This document shows, piece by piece, positions 45,403-56,018 of a stretch of 64,000 nt of DNA; position 1 is the stretch's first letter, and the number at the start of each line of letters is the position of its first letter. Under the pieces are notes generated by a model. That model made no database searches, was not told where the DNA came from, and was given only the letters and a program-made list of their open reading frames with translations. The position numbers and the translations under genes were made by a program. Source of the DNA: Desulfuromonadaceae bacterium (lineage in GTDB: Bacteria > Desulfobacterota > Desulfuromonadia > Desulfuromonadales > JAHYIW01); assembly GCA_019429445.1 (NCBI GenBank), contig JAHYIW010000007.1:49137-113136 (forward strand), written 5' to 3'.

Positions 45403-46899
45403 ATGATCGCTCAGAGCTGGCTTTGCTCGGTTTGTGGTTACATTCATCATGGGGATGAGTGCGTTGCTTCTTGTCCGGTCTGCGGCGCGGGGGCCGAACT
45501 GTTCACACCCCGAAGCAGACCATCGACCGCCCCCTCCGCACCTGTTGCGCACGCCTGGCGCTGTCTCAATTGCGACTACATCGCCAGCGGTGATACGCCA
45601 CCGCCAGTATGTCCGGTATGTGGCGTTGATGCCGACCGCTTCACTCCCCATGCTGAATCGATGCGGACCGGAGAAAGGACTTCCGCTCCCGCGACCATCG
45701 TGATTGCCGGAGCCGGAATCGCTGGAGTTTCTGCTGCCGCCGCCGCTCGTCAGCAGGCTCCCGAGGCGTCGATTACCCTCATCACCAGCGAACCCGATCT
45801 TCCCTACTACCGCCTCAATCTGACCCGTTATCTGGCCGGAGAAATTCCTGCCGAGGCGCTGCCGATTCACCCGGAAAGCTGGTACACCGAGCAGCGCATC
45901 GACGTGCTGCGCGACACTGAACTACAGCAGATTGACCGCGCCGCGCGCCAGCTGCATCTCAAAGGTGATGGCAGCCTGAGTTATGATAAGTTGATCCTTG
46001 CGCTGGGAGCACACCCGATTGTTCCGGCGATTGAAGGTGCGACGCGGGAAAATATTATCGCTCTGCGCACGCGCCGCGACTGCGAAGCGATTCTCGCGCG
46101 GTGCACAACGGGGACCCGCTGTGTGGTGGTCGGCGGCGGGGTTCTCGGCCTGGAAACGGCCGCCGCACTGACGCGACGCGGGGTTAAAGTCCGGGTGCTG
46201 GAAGGGTTTGGCTGGCTGTTGCCGCGCCAACTGAACCGCACTGCGGGGGAACTGCTGGCGGCAGCGGTGCGCGAACTGGGCATTGAACTCCACTGTAACA
46301 CCGGCATCAAGCAGTTTGACGGGGATCAACAGGTCTGCGGCGTGCGGCTGGAAACGGGGGAATTATACCCCGCCGAACTGGTGGTGATTGCCGCCGGGGT
46401 GCGCAGCAACAGCTATCTGGCTCGATTGGCGGGGCTGGAGGTGGACAACGGGGTGGTGGTCGATAACCGTCTGCGCACCTCTGATCCCGATATTTTCGCG
46501 GTCGGCGATGTGGCCGCGCATCAGGGTGTCACTTACGGTACCTGGGCACCGGCTCAGTTTCAGGGGACGATTGGCGGGATGAATGCTGCCGGGGCGGCGC
46601 TCGATTTCGCCGGGATTCCGCGCTCGAATATCCTTAAAGTACTTGATGTTAATCTCTTCAGTATCGGCCAGGTGCATCCCGATGACGGCAGTTATCAAAC
46701 CTTTGAGAGTATCGGCACCCGTGATGACAGCTATCGTTATCTGGTCTTTCGCGACACCCGGCTGGTCGGTGCTATCCTGATCGGCGACACCGGCCTGGCA
46801 AGCAAACTGAAGCAGTTGATCGAAACGAAACGTTGCTGCACCGAGCTGCTGGCCGGGGCGTCCGCCGAAGCGTTGTGCACCCGTATCGCCGCAGCCTGA
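45403..46899 (+). CDS. Double-rubredoxin-like domain FAD/NAD oxidoreductase
   Basis: A 498-aa protein. Two rubredoxin-type metal sites come first: Cys8/Cys11/Cys24/Cys27 (an extra Cys20 lies between) and Cys54/Cys57/Cys70/Cys73, each of the WxCxxCxY..CPVC form. The rest is a pyridine-nucleotide-disulphide-like reductase: FAD loop GAGIAGVSAAAAA near 98, NAD loop VVGGGVLGLETAA near 247, and a C-terminal FAD segment IFAVGDVAAH. This is like NADH:rubredoxin reductase or NirB N-terminal modules fused to their electron acceptors. Likely used in oxygen or peroxide defence in anaerobes (inference). AAGGA lies 7 nt before the ATG. Confidence 0.85.
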   Translation: MIAQSWLCSVCGYIHHGDECVASCPVCGAGAELFTPRSRPSTAPSAPVAHAWRCLNCDYIASGDTPPPVCPVCGVDADRFTPHAESMRTGERTSAPATIVIAGAGIAGVSAAAAARQQAPEASITLITSEPDLPYYRLNLTRYLAGEIPAEALPIHPESWYTEQRIDVLRDTELQQIDRAARQLHLKGDGSLSYDKLILALGAHPIVPAIEGATRENIIALRTRRDCEAILARCTTGTRCVVVGGGVLGLETAAALTRRGVKVRVLEGFGWLLPRQLNRTAGELLAAAVRELGIELHCNTGIKQFDGDQQVCGVRLETGELYPAELVVIAAGVRSNSYLARLAGLEVDNGVVVDNRLRTSDPDIFAVGDVAAHQGVTYGTWAPAQFQGTIGGMNAAGAALDFAGIPRSNILKVLDVNLFSIGQVHPDDGSYQTFESIGTRDDSYRYLVFRDTRLVGAILIGDTGLASKLKQLIETKRCCTELLAGASAEALCTRIAAA

Positions 46900-46911
46900 T
46901 CTTTATGATTC

Positions 46912-47092
46912 GTAACTATTCAGCTACCCGTCCAAGGGTCGTCATCCCCGAGTGATCCTGTCGGGGATCCAGACTTTCAACTCTGAAAATCTGGATTCCG
47001 GCTAAAATCATGCAGGAATGACGCTGTAGGAGTCGCCTTCAGGCGCGATGGTTCGCGCTAAAGCCGCTCCTACAGAAGAGCTGAACAGTTAC
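46912..47092. mobile_element. MITE-like element, copy 2 (181 bp, 14-bp TIRs, 8-bp TSD)
   Basis: Starts GTAACTATTCAGCT and ends AGCTGAACAGTTAC, terminal repeats that match at 13 of 14 positions. Perfect 8-bp direct repeats TATGATTC (46904-46911 and 47093-47100) flank it. It is about 92-95% identical by eye to the element at 29536-29717 but sits at a different target, so this is mobile DNA and not a duplicated locus. Confidence 0.87.
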
Positions 47093-47125
47093 TATGATTC
47101 TTTATGATTACGGGAGCAGTGTCAT

Positions 47126-48772
47126 TCAGGGGCAAAGCCCAAGTAACGATTCCGCCTCTGTCAACCAGCCGTCGATCGGTCCTTCGCTGGCGATAGCGCA
47201 TTGTTCGTTAAGCACTTCGGTGAGGAGTTCATCGGTGGTCAGGGGATTGGCCAGCACCACCCGAAAAACGGTAATCGTGGTACCGGCGTAGCGGGTCGGG
47301 GCGAGGCTGGTGCGGGAGACAAAAGTTTTACCGTTGGCGCGCTGCCGTTTCTGGATCTCGCGGATGACCTGATCGAGCAGGGCATTGACCCGCACCGCCA
47401 ACTCCGGGGAGGCGTTCGCCAACGCGGCCTGAATACGGGCCGGGAGATAACGATAGGTCAGAATATTCAGTTCCGGCGCGGTGACCAGTTCAAAATCGGC
47501 ATGGGCCATGATCTGCGCGGCAAAACGGCGCGCGATTTCAATGCCGCGATCGACCAGCAGTTCGTATCCTTTGCGACCGATGATCGACAACCCGGCATGG
47601 ACCAGCATCGCCATGCCGGGGCGTGAACCTTCCAGCGTATGACTCCCCAGGTCCTTGGCCCCGCGGCGCAGAATATAGGCGGCGTGATGCTCAATCGCGT
47701 TGAGCGCGGCGGGATCCTTAAACACCACCATCCCCGCCCCCATCGGCACGTAGAGTTGCTTGTGTGCATCAAGGGTCACCGAGTCAGCCCGTTCAATCCC
47801 CCGCAACAAATGACGATATTTGTCGGAAAAGAGGGTTGGACCTCCCCAGGCGGCATCAACATGGTAGTGGCAACCGAGTTCCCCCGCCAGATCGGCGAGT
47901 GCTTCCAGCGGATCAACGTTGCCGGTTTCGGTCGTGCCGGCGATACTGACCAACCCCAGAGGACGAATCCCCTCTCCCTGCATACGCCGACAATGTTCAC
48001 GCAACCGTCCAATGTCGATGCGGTTATACGCGTCGGTTTCAACCCGAATCAAATTTTCCCGCCCGATGCCGAGCAGGTCGACCGCCTTCCCCAACGAATA
48101 ATGCGCCCGGCGTGATGCCAGCACCGCCAGCCCGTTGCAGTCAAAATGTTGCAACGTCTTGAACATCCCGACCTGCGCGATCCCCCTGAAAGTGTCAGTC
48201 GGGGCGAACAGCCGGTTACGCGCCGTCCACAGGGCGGTGACGTTCGCAATCGTCCCGCCGGAGCAGAAGGCACCGAGAGCGTAGTCGCTGTCATGAATAC
48301 AGCGTGTGTAAAAGTCGTCGGTGTTGGCATAAACCAGCCGGTGGAGCATTGCCAGGACCTGACGTTCCATCGGGGTGAAGGCTTTGGAGGTCTCGACCTT
48401 GACCATATTCTGGTTCAGAGCGGTCATGATCCGCGACAACGGCAGCATGAAATAGGGGATTGCTGAGGTCATGTGTCCAACGAAACCGGGGGAGGCGGTA
48501 TGAACCGATTGTGCGACGAGTTTTTCTTTCAGGAACTCGGTGTAATCGGATACATAGGTCGGTTCTTCAGGCACCACTGAGTTGCTAAAATCGGCCTCAA
48601 TCTCTTCCATCTCGCGTTCAAGAGCGACAATGTGACTCTGCAGAAAACTGGAAACGTCCCCCGAAATCGCCTGATCGATACTCCCGAGAGTCGAGTCGGG
48701 GGCTTCAGGAACGGTAAATATCCGGTAGAGATTTTCCAGGTTGGCCTGGGCGATTTCACGGTTTCTCGGCAT
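47126..48772 (-). CDS. PLP-dependent group II decarboxylase (PanP-like)
   Basis: A 548-aa PLP enzyme of the glutamate/aspartate decarboxylase fold. The PLP lysine is in the DAHKQLYVP segment near residue 332, with GFVGHMTSAIP near the start and FCSGGTIANVTALWTARN as the cofactor-binding stretch. The layout matches PanP, the pyridoxal-dependent aspartate 1-decarboxylase that makes beta-alanine for pantothenate, which replaces PanD in some bacteria. A glutamate decarboxylase role cannot be excluded. The ATG at 48772 has GGAGG 10 nt upstream. Confidence 0.83.
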   Translation of the reverse strand: MPRNREIAQANLENLYRIFTVPEAPDSTLGSIDQAISGDVSSFLQSHIVALEREMEEIEADFSNSVVPEEPTYVSDYTEFLKEKLVAQSVHTASPGFVGHMTSAIPYFMLPLSRIMTALNQNMVKVETSKAFTPMERQVLAMLHRLVYANTDDFYTRCIHDSDYALGAFCSGGTIANVTALWTARNRLFAPTDTFRGIAQVGMFKTLQHFDCNGLAVLASRRAHYSLGKAVDLLGIGRENLIRVETDAYNRIDIGRLREHCRRMQGEGIRPLGLVSIAGTTETGNVDPLEALADLAGELGCHYHVDAAWGGPTLFSDKYRHLLRGIERADSVTLDAHKQLYVPMGAGMVVFKDPAALNAIEHHAAYILRRGAKDLGSHTLEGSRPGMAMLVHAGLSIIGRKGYELLVDRGIEIARRFAAQIMAHADFELVTAPELNILTYRYLPARIQAALANASPELAVRVNALLDQVIREIQKRQRANGKTFVSRTSLAPTRYAGTTITVFRVVLANPLTTDELLTEVLNEQCAIASEGPIDGWLTEAESLLGLCP

Positions 48773-48957
48773 CGTTACACGGCCTCCAGAGTCTCGTTCG
48801 CGAGGGGATATTACCATCGCCAAAACAGGATTTTAAAATCGACCCTTTTGTATACAACTCCACCCAATTTCTGTCAATTTTTATATCCTGATTGACATCC
48901 ACCACCATCCCGGATAAGTTTAATTATGATCATCATGGATCACAAAGGAGTGCACAG

Positions 48958-50286
48958 ATGAGAACGCCACTTCTGTTGATCAGCCTGATCCTGTTATTTT
49001 CCTCCCCCGTTCTGGCCGCCGAAATGCTCTTTGTCTCAGCATTTTATGACAACGTGGTTAACATTTTTGACGCGGCGCCGCCACATTCAGCACAACCTGC
49101 GGTAGAGGTCGGCGTCTTTCCCAACCAGATCACTGTCTCCCCCGCCGGAGACAAAATTTACGTCGCGAACTACACCACCGGCAATATCAACATGATCGAC
49201 CCGGCAACGCTGACTGTTACCGGGAGTATCACATTGTCGTGCAACCCGCTGTCGCTTGACATCAGCAGCGACGGGGCGTCCGCATATGCCGTTTGCCGCA
49301 ATACCGGCATGGTTTCCCATATTGATCTGGCCGAGGGCATTGAAACCGGGCAAACACCGGTCACCTTCCCTTATGATCTCGCCCTTGATCCGCAGGGGCG
49401 CTTTGCCTACGTAACCCGCTATTTCTTCTCCCGCTACATCTATGTCGTCGATCTGCAATTGAAGTCCGTTGTCAAAACAATTACTGTTGGTCGCTCTCCC
49501 AAGGGGGTTGTCACTGACCCGCTCGGTCGCTTTATTTATGTCGCCAATAGCGGTTCGGCTTCTGTCTCCGTTATCGACACCGCCACCTGGAGTGTCAGTG
49601 GCTCCATCCCCGTCGCGACAAGACCCAACAACCTGACCATCGACAACCAGGGTTCGATGCTTTACGTCAGCCATAACCAGAGTAACCTGGTATCGGTCGT
49701 TGATCTGAATGTGCGCGAGACGGTTGCCACGATCCCCGTCGGGATTGCCCCGGAACGGCTCTCCCTCTCCACCGACGGCACACGGCTCTATGTCGCCAAC
49801 TTCGGTTCGAACACCCTCTCGGTGATTGACACCGCGCGCCGCGAAGTGATCGGCACCGTGCCAACCGGGAACGGCCCGTTCGACGTCGCACTCCTTGAAC
49901 AGCGGGACACCACCCCGCCGCAAGTCTCGATTACGCCGGACACCACGCTGTTATGGCCGCCGAATCATAAACTGCGCGACGTTAATTTGCACGTTGTGGT
50001 GACCGATAATCTGGATCTGAACCCGCAGGTGCAACTGGTTTCGATTGTCAGCAGTGAACCTTGTTCTTCTTCAGCGCGGCAGAAATCTGCCCATGCCGCG
50101 CCACAGAGCTGCGACGACGTCGTCGGTGCTGAATACGGCACGTTCGACACGTCGTTCCAGCTGCGTGCCGAGCGTTTTGCTTTTAACGGCGATGACCGCG
50201 TTTATACTGTGACTTACAAGGCAACCGATGCCGCCGGAAACGCGACCGTCGCAAGCGTCGATATCGTTGTACCGCTGCATAACTGA
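48958..50286 (+). CDS. Exported YVTN-type beta-propeller protein with Ig-like tail
   Basis: A 442-aa protein with a signal peptide (residues 1-20, ending LA) and a seven-blade-like beta-propeller made of YVTN repeats (YVANY..NINMIDPATLTV, IYVVDLQLKSVVKTI, FIYVANSGSASVSVIDTATW and so on), residues about 20-310. The C-terminal ~130 residues (DTTPPQVSITPDT...) resemble a HYR/Ig-like domain. AGGAG lies 8 nt before the ATG at 48958. Such proteins often bind ligands or other proteins on the cell surface; function unknown. Confidence 0.82.
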   Translation: MRTPLLLISLILLFSSPVLAAEMLFVSAFYDNVVNIFDAAPPHSAQPAVEVGVFPNQITVSPAGDKIYVANYTTGNINMIDPATLTVTGSITLSCNPLSLDISSDGASAYAVCRNTGMVSHIDLAEGIETGQTPVTFPYDLALDPQGRFAYVTRYFFSRYIYVVDLQLKSVVKTITVGRSPKGVVTDPLGRFIYVANSGSASVSVIDTATWSVSGSIPVATRPNNLTIDNQGSMLYVSHNQSNLVSVVDLNVRETVATIPVGIAPERLSLSTDGTRLYVANFGSNTLSVIDTARREVIGTVPTGNGPFDVALLEQRDTTPPQVSITPDTTLLWPPNHKLRDVNLHVVVTDNLDLNPQVQLVSIVSSEPCSSSARQKSAHAAPQSCDDVVGAEYGTFDTSFQLRAERFAFNGDDRVYTVTYKATDAAGNATVASVDIVVPLHN

Positions 50287-50305
50287 TCCGGACGAGCGCA
50301 TAAAG

Positions 50306-50341
50306 AAAACGCTTCCGGGTTGTGTACCCGAAAGCGTTTTT
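50306..50341 (+). terminator. Rho-independent terminator after the beta-propeller gene
   Basis: The stem AAAACGCTTCCGGGT / ACCCGAAAGCGTTTT with a 5-nt loop is followed by T, ending about 55 bp after the stop. Confidence 0.85.
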
Positions 50342-50376
50342 GATGTGGGTTCCTCCCCGCCGACAGGCATTTCCCC

Positions 50377-50508
50377 GTGTTGACCTTTAGCGAGACAATT
50401 CTCACTCTCTGCATCTGGGTGTTGACCGCCGCCGGTCTATTTTTCGGCATTCGCGCCGCTTTGCGTCGTCGGCGGCAACGCAAGGATCAGCCGCCGAACA
50501 AAGATTGA
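50377..50508 (+). CDS. Possible 43-aa single-TM protein
   Basis: A GTG-start frame beginning MLTFSETILTLCIWVL with one membrane segment (about residues 5-25), then a very basic RRRRQRK tail. Coding potential is plausible but no good ribosome-binding site precedes it, and it may be noise. No other feature was seen in the rest of the gap between the beta-propeller gene and the PEP-synthase remnant. Confidence 0.28.
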   Translation: MLTFSETILTLCIWVLTAAGLFFGIRAALRRRRQRKDQPPNKD

Positions 50509-50595
50509 CCTGATTAGCGACCAATCTTCCGCCCCCCCTCCTGACCTCCCCCCGCTGGGGCTGAGGAAATTGTTTCAGCGGAAGATCAGTGCAAA

Positions 50596-51006
50596 TCAGC
50601 GAGTTCCTCCGCTACGATAGCAAAGCTGTTGCTGACTGACAACATCTGCCACCAGCACCAGATCACGCTCCGACACGGAGAACCCCTTGACGACCTTCTT
50701 GAAGTTACCCCTTGACGGCAATACCCACTCCAAAGCGTTATCCTGTTCGTTCAACATCGCGCGCTTGAAAAAACAAAAGTTGCTCTCCGTGAAGAGCGCC
50801 GTATAGAAGATATCCGCTTCAACCAGGTCCTGGAAAAAATGTGAGACGTACGACAGCTCGGGCATCAGCCCGCCGCTGAGAAATGCCACTTCATCGAGAA
50901 CGGTCATGTTGCAGATTTCTGAAAAATTGACCGGTGCGCCGAGCGACGGGGTTGATGCTCCCCAGCGACCGGGGCCGAGGAGCATGCAGGGGCAGACTGA
51001 TATCAT
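50596..51006 (-). pseudogene. C-terminal remnant of a PEP synthase-like (PPDK) protein
   Basis: The 136-aa frame begins MLLGPGRWGASTPSLGAPVN and continues HFFQDLVEADIFYTALFTES, which look like the last ~130 residues of the PEP/pyruvate-binding phosphoenolpyruvate synthase-like proteins common in Geobacter relatives (from memory). The full protein is 800+ aa. The N-terminal ATP-grasp and phosphohistidine domains are absent, and the frame begins within a few bases of the gdhA terminator, so this is a deletion remnant. Confidence 0.6.
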
Positions 51007-51018
51007 ATTAAAACAGAC

Positions 51019-51046
51019 GGGGTCGACGAAAAGTTTCGCCGACCCC
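51019..51046 (-). terminator. Terminator of gdhA
   Basis: The stem GGGGTCGGCGAAA / TTTCGTCGACCCC, with one G-T pair, is followed on the minus strand by GTCTGTTTTA. It lies about 40 bp after the gdhA stop. Confidence 0.7.
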
Positions 51047-51087
51047 GCATCTTACCGATTTAAACAACAAATATCAATCCGCAGACC

Positions 51088-52513
<1,426 letters not shown>

Positions 52514-52604
52514 ATTTTGATCAATGTAATTTAAACCACTCTGCGTGTCAAGAACTTTTTTGCACTGAAAACTTTCACCCTCCCTGTCCTCCCGCACAAA
52601 AAGC

Positions 52605-52635
52605 AAGACAGGCACCCGTAACGGGTGCCTGTCTT
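52605..52635 (-). terminator. Terminator of the beta-helix gene
   Basis: A perfect inverted repeat AAGACAGGCACCCGT/ACGGGTGCCTGTCTT followed on the minus strand by GCTTTTTG. It lies 27 bp beyond the beta-helix gene stop. Confidence 0.88.
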
Positions 52636-52661
52636 GTGATTACGCAATGGCTGGCGAAGCG

Positions 52662-55052
52662 CTATTCAGCAATAATCGTCGGCGTCGAATCCTCCACCTT
52701 GATGGCTTCAAAACCGTTCTCACTGATCATGTTCTGCCGATAAACACCAGCGCCCGCAGCATGAATATAGAGACCATTTTGCAGGTTTTTGCTGATCGTG
52801 TTCTTCTCAACATCGGGATGCGCGCCGCTCGTGACCTCAATTCCGGAGAGGATATTTTCGTGGATCCGGTTGGCAAGCAATATCCCGCGGCCGCCGTCAT
52901 GAATAAAAACGCCACTTTGACCATTGGCGTAAATTTCATTGTCTTCCACCTCAGGATTCGCCCCGTCGCCAATCTCCAGCCCGGAGAGGGGATTGTTATG
53001 CAAATGGTTGCCGCGCAACGTTCCACGGCTGCGTCCATGGATAAAGATTCCGTTCTGGGTGTTCGCATAAACGTCATTGGCGGCGACCTCCAGAAAACCT
53101 TCTGTCGTCAGCTCCAGTCCGGATAGTTTGTTTTCGTAAATACGGTTGCCACGGATCAGACCTTTGCCATTGCCGTGAATATAGATACCGTTTTGCACAT
53201 TAGCGAAAATTTCATTCTCGATGATTTCCGGGTAGGCGTCATTGGTGACTTCCACCCCGGACAAGAAATTATCATGCAAACGATTTTCGCGCAAAACCCC
53301 CTTGCCGCCACTATGCACAAAAACGCCACTTTGGCCATTGGCATGAATCTCGTTTTGAACAACCTCCGGGGCCGCTTCAGAACTGATTTCTATACCCGAA
53401 AAAGGGTTGTCGTGAATGCGATTTTCGTGGATCGTGCCCTTGCCACCACCATGCACAAAAACACCATTTTGAGCATTCGCATCAATCTCGTTCCCGCTGA
53501 TTTCGGGTTGGCTTTCCGGGCCGATGTCGATGCCGGAAAGCAGGTTTTTGTAGATATGATTGGCACTCAACCGGCCCCGACCGCCGTCAGTGATCAACAC
53601 ACCATTACGGCCATTGGCATAAATTTCACAAGCGGTAATTTCGGGGTTGCCCCCCGCCATAATTTCTACTCCGGATATGCCGTTTTCATAGAACCGGTTC
53701 TCGCAAAACGCCCCTGCTCCTTCATGTGTCGCAAAGAGACCGCTCCGCAGGTTGGTGTAAAGCAGATTTCCCGTCGCCTCGGGGTGCCCGCCTGATTCAA
53801 TAACGAAGCCGTTTTTATTGGCAAAAATTTTATTGTCGGTGAACACTCCCCGCCCCTCGTTGTGAACAAGGATGCCGACTTCGGCATTGTCGCGGATTTC
53901 GTTGGCAATCACCTCAGGATGACCGCCAGCTGTCGCTTCCACCCCGGCAATCTGGTTCGCATAAATGACGTTGGCGCGAAACGTTCCCCGTCCGCTCTCG
54001 GCAACGAGAATACCGCTGCGGGTATTTTTAAACAGTTGGTTATTTTCCACCAGGGGGGTGCCTTCGCTCATCACTTTAATCCCCACCGGGTTGGCAAAAA
54101 TCCGGTTTTCACGAATCTCGGCGACACCGGCATCGCGCACCAGCAATCCGCCCTCGGTATTCGTACTGAATTCATTGCCGGTAATGAGTGCCCGGCTTCC
54201 CGTGCCGACGGCAACACCAAAGCCATTGCCAACAAAGGTATTCTCACGCAACGTCACCTCACCGGATTCGGTAACCAGCACCCCGCTCCCCGCATTGTTT
54301 TGCAGCTCACTCCGGGTCACCGTTGCCACGCCATCCTTCATCACCAGAACCCCGGCCAGGGTGTTGTTATGCAGCAAGGTCAAGTCAAGGACCAGTTGAC
54401 CAAAGGTCCGCACCAGAATACCCGCTTCAGCGGCACCATGAATTTCTGAATGAGCAATTTCGAAGGTGGAGCGATTGATCTCGATATTGGCACCCCCCGG
54501 CGCTGCGCCGATGCGGCAGCCGTTAATCCGCACAACCACTCCGCTGTAGGCATAAATCAGTGATTTTTTTTGCGCCGAGGCGGAGCTGATTTCCAATCCG
54601 CTCAGTTCAACCTCGCCCACCCCGGGAATGCGCAAACCGTGATCATCGCCGCCGAAACGCAGAATCGTCTTCCCCGGACCGGCACCGACCAGCCTGACCG
54701 CCTTGGTCAGACGAAACGTCTCAGGAAAAAGATATTCGCCGGGACTGATAGCGATCAAGCCATTGCGTGGCACCGCCGTCAAGGCGGCTGTCAACGTCTT
54801 TGTGCCCCCTTGACCATCGGGGGTAACGATCAGATCAGCCTGCTGCTGTGCTGCAAGAAAAAGTCGCTCAAACTCCTCTGCACCAGGGAGCAACGACAAA
54901 GAAGTGCTGGCTGGCACTGCACTGACTGCGGTCGGTTCTGGCACGGCACTGACTGCGACTGGGGTTACTTCCGGCGCGGCAAAGGCATTGGCCGACAACC
55001 CGATCATCAGCAAACAAAACCAGGTCATTCTTTGAAAAACGGTCAACTGCAT
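52662..55052 (-). CDS. Secreted right-handed beta-helix protein (NosD-like) with many near-identical coils
   Basis: A 796-aa protein with a signal peptide (residues 1-25, ending AFA) and about 25 right-handed parallel beta-helix coils of about 23 residues from residue 90 on. The coils pair into near-identical 46-residue repeats, each reading GNEI.AN.Q.GVFV..GGKG.I.ENRI.DN. The NosD/CASH-type fold fits; catalytic residues of pectate lyases are not obvious. The N-terminal Ala/Val/Pro stretch suggests a linker. GGAGG lies 5 nt before the ATG at 55052. Function unknown; secreted or periplasmic scaffold or glycan-binding role is inferred. Confidence 0.83.
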   Translation of the reverse strand: MQLTVFQRMTWFCLLMIGLSANAFAAPEVTPVAVSAVPEPTAVSAVPASTSLSLLPGAEEFERLFLAAQQQADLIVTPDGQGGTKTLTAALTAVPRNGLIAISPGEYLFPETFRLTKAVRLVGAGPGKTILRFGGDDHGLRIPGVGEVELSGLEISSASAQKKSLIYAYSGVVVRINGCRIGAAPGGANIEINRSTFEIAHSEIHGAAEAGILVRTFGQLVLDLTLLHNNTLAGVLVMKDGVATVTRSELQNNAGSGVLVTESGEVTLRENTFVGNGFGVAVGTGSRALITGNEFSTNTEGGLLVRDAGVAEIRENRIFANPVGIKVMSEGTPLVENNQLFKNTRSGILVAESGRGTFRANVIYANQIAGVEATAGGHPEVIANEIRDNAEVGILVHNEGRGVFTDNKIFANKNGFVIESGGHPEATGNLLYTNLRSGLFATHEGAGAFCENRFYENGISGVEIMAGGNPEITACEIYANGRNGVLITDGGRGRLSANHIYKNLLSGIDIGPESQPEISGNEIDANAQNGVFVHGGGKGTIHENRIHDNPFSGIEISSEAAPEVVQNEIHANGQSGVFVHSGGKGVLRENRLHDNFLSGVEVTNDAYPEIIENEIFANVQNGIYIHGNGKGLIRGNRIYENKLSGLELTTEGFLEVAANDVYANTQNGIFIHGRSRGTLRGNHLHNNPLSGLEIGDGANPEVEDNEIYANGQSGVFIHDGGRGILLANRIHENILSGIEVTSGAHPDVEKNTISKNLQNGLYIHAAGAGVYRQNMISENGFEAIKVEDSTPTIIAE

Positions 55053-55243
55053 GCCATCCTCCTGTGAGATAATTTCAATTACACCTTGCATCAAGGAAAA
55101 GTAACAAACTATTGCCATTAGTGCCAGTTTTTTTGCCAACGGTCAGATAGAATCTGTGGTTTTTTATGGACTTGGCGCGCCGCGCCTCGTACTATGAGCG
55201 CGATAACCAAATATCATCACATCGAAAGTGGAAGGATTAAATC

Positions 55244-55732
55244 ATGGCAACAGCAAAAACGGGAGATCGGGTACGTATCAACTTTACCGGCACCCTGGAA
55301 GACGGAACTATTTTTGACACCACCTACGCAGACGACTGCTCAGTGGATGACTGCATCGATGACGACTGCGGTTGCGAAACAGGACCGATGGAGATAACCA
55401 TCGGCGAAGAAGAATTTTTTATTCTCGTTGAGCAGGAATTGATCGGCATGGCTCCGGGAGAAAAAAAGACGATCATTGTTCCGCCGGAAGAGGCTTTCGG
55501 CGAGTACGACGAAGAAAATATTCTTACCCTGGAACGTGATCAATTCCCTGACGATCTGGTTCCGGCCGTCGATATGGACCTTGAGTTGAACGACGAGGAC
55601 GGCGACAGCTTTGTGGCAACCGTCATTGAGCTTGACGACAAGACAGTGACCCTGGATGCCAACCACCCCCTCGCCGGCGAAACCCTGACTTTTGAGATTG
55701 AACTGATCGACATCATAAACACCGTCCACTGA
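55244..55732 (+). CDS. SlyD-like FKBP peptidyl-prolyl isomerase
   Basis: A 162-aa FKBP-type isomerase with the typical opening GDRVRINFTGTLEDGTIFDTT and the SlyD hallmark DANHPLAGETLTFEIELI near the C-terminus. Between residues 30 and 45 sits a cysteine- and aspartate-rich insert (Cys32, Cys37, Cys42, Cys44 with DDD runs) that may bind metal; the usual His-rich SlyD tail is missing. AAGGA lies 7 nt before the ATG. Confidence 0.9.
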   Translation: MATAKTGDRVRINFTGTLEDGTIFDTTYADDCSVDDCIDDDCGCETGPMEITIGEEEFFILVEQELIGMAPGEKKTIIVPPEEAFGEYDEENILTLERDQFPDDLVPAVDMDLELNDEDGDSFVATVIELDDKTVTLDANHPLAGETLTFEIELIDIINTVH

Positions 55733-55767
55733 TCCGCCACGGTAAAAGCTTGACGCCAGAACACAGA

Positions 55768-55805
55768 AAAGCCGATTCGGGGGAAGGCGGCCCCGAATCG
55801 GCTTT
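55768..55805 (+). terminator. Terminator of the SlyD-like gene
   Basis: The stem AAAGCCGATTCGGGG / CCCCGAATCGGCTTT with an 8-nt loop lies about 36 bp after the gene. Confidence 0.85.
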
Positions 55806-56018
55806 ATCTGCTTGAACTAAAATGAAGGAGGTATCAGGCCGGTTCAGGCTCTTGATGATTGTGACTTTACCTTGAAGCGACAAGAATTAAAACGTGGCGA
55901 CGCGTAAAAGATTGATCCCATTACCCCCTTCCAGCCCTGTGCATCAACACACCCCCTTAACAATATTGGCATGTTAGTATGACAATCTCGTCAGATGGGA
56001 CGATTGGTGAAAGAATGT

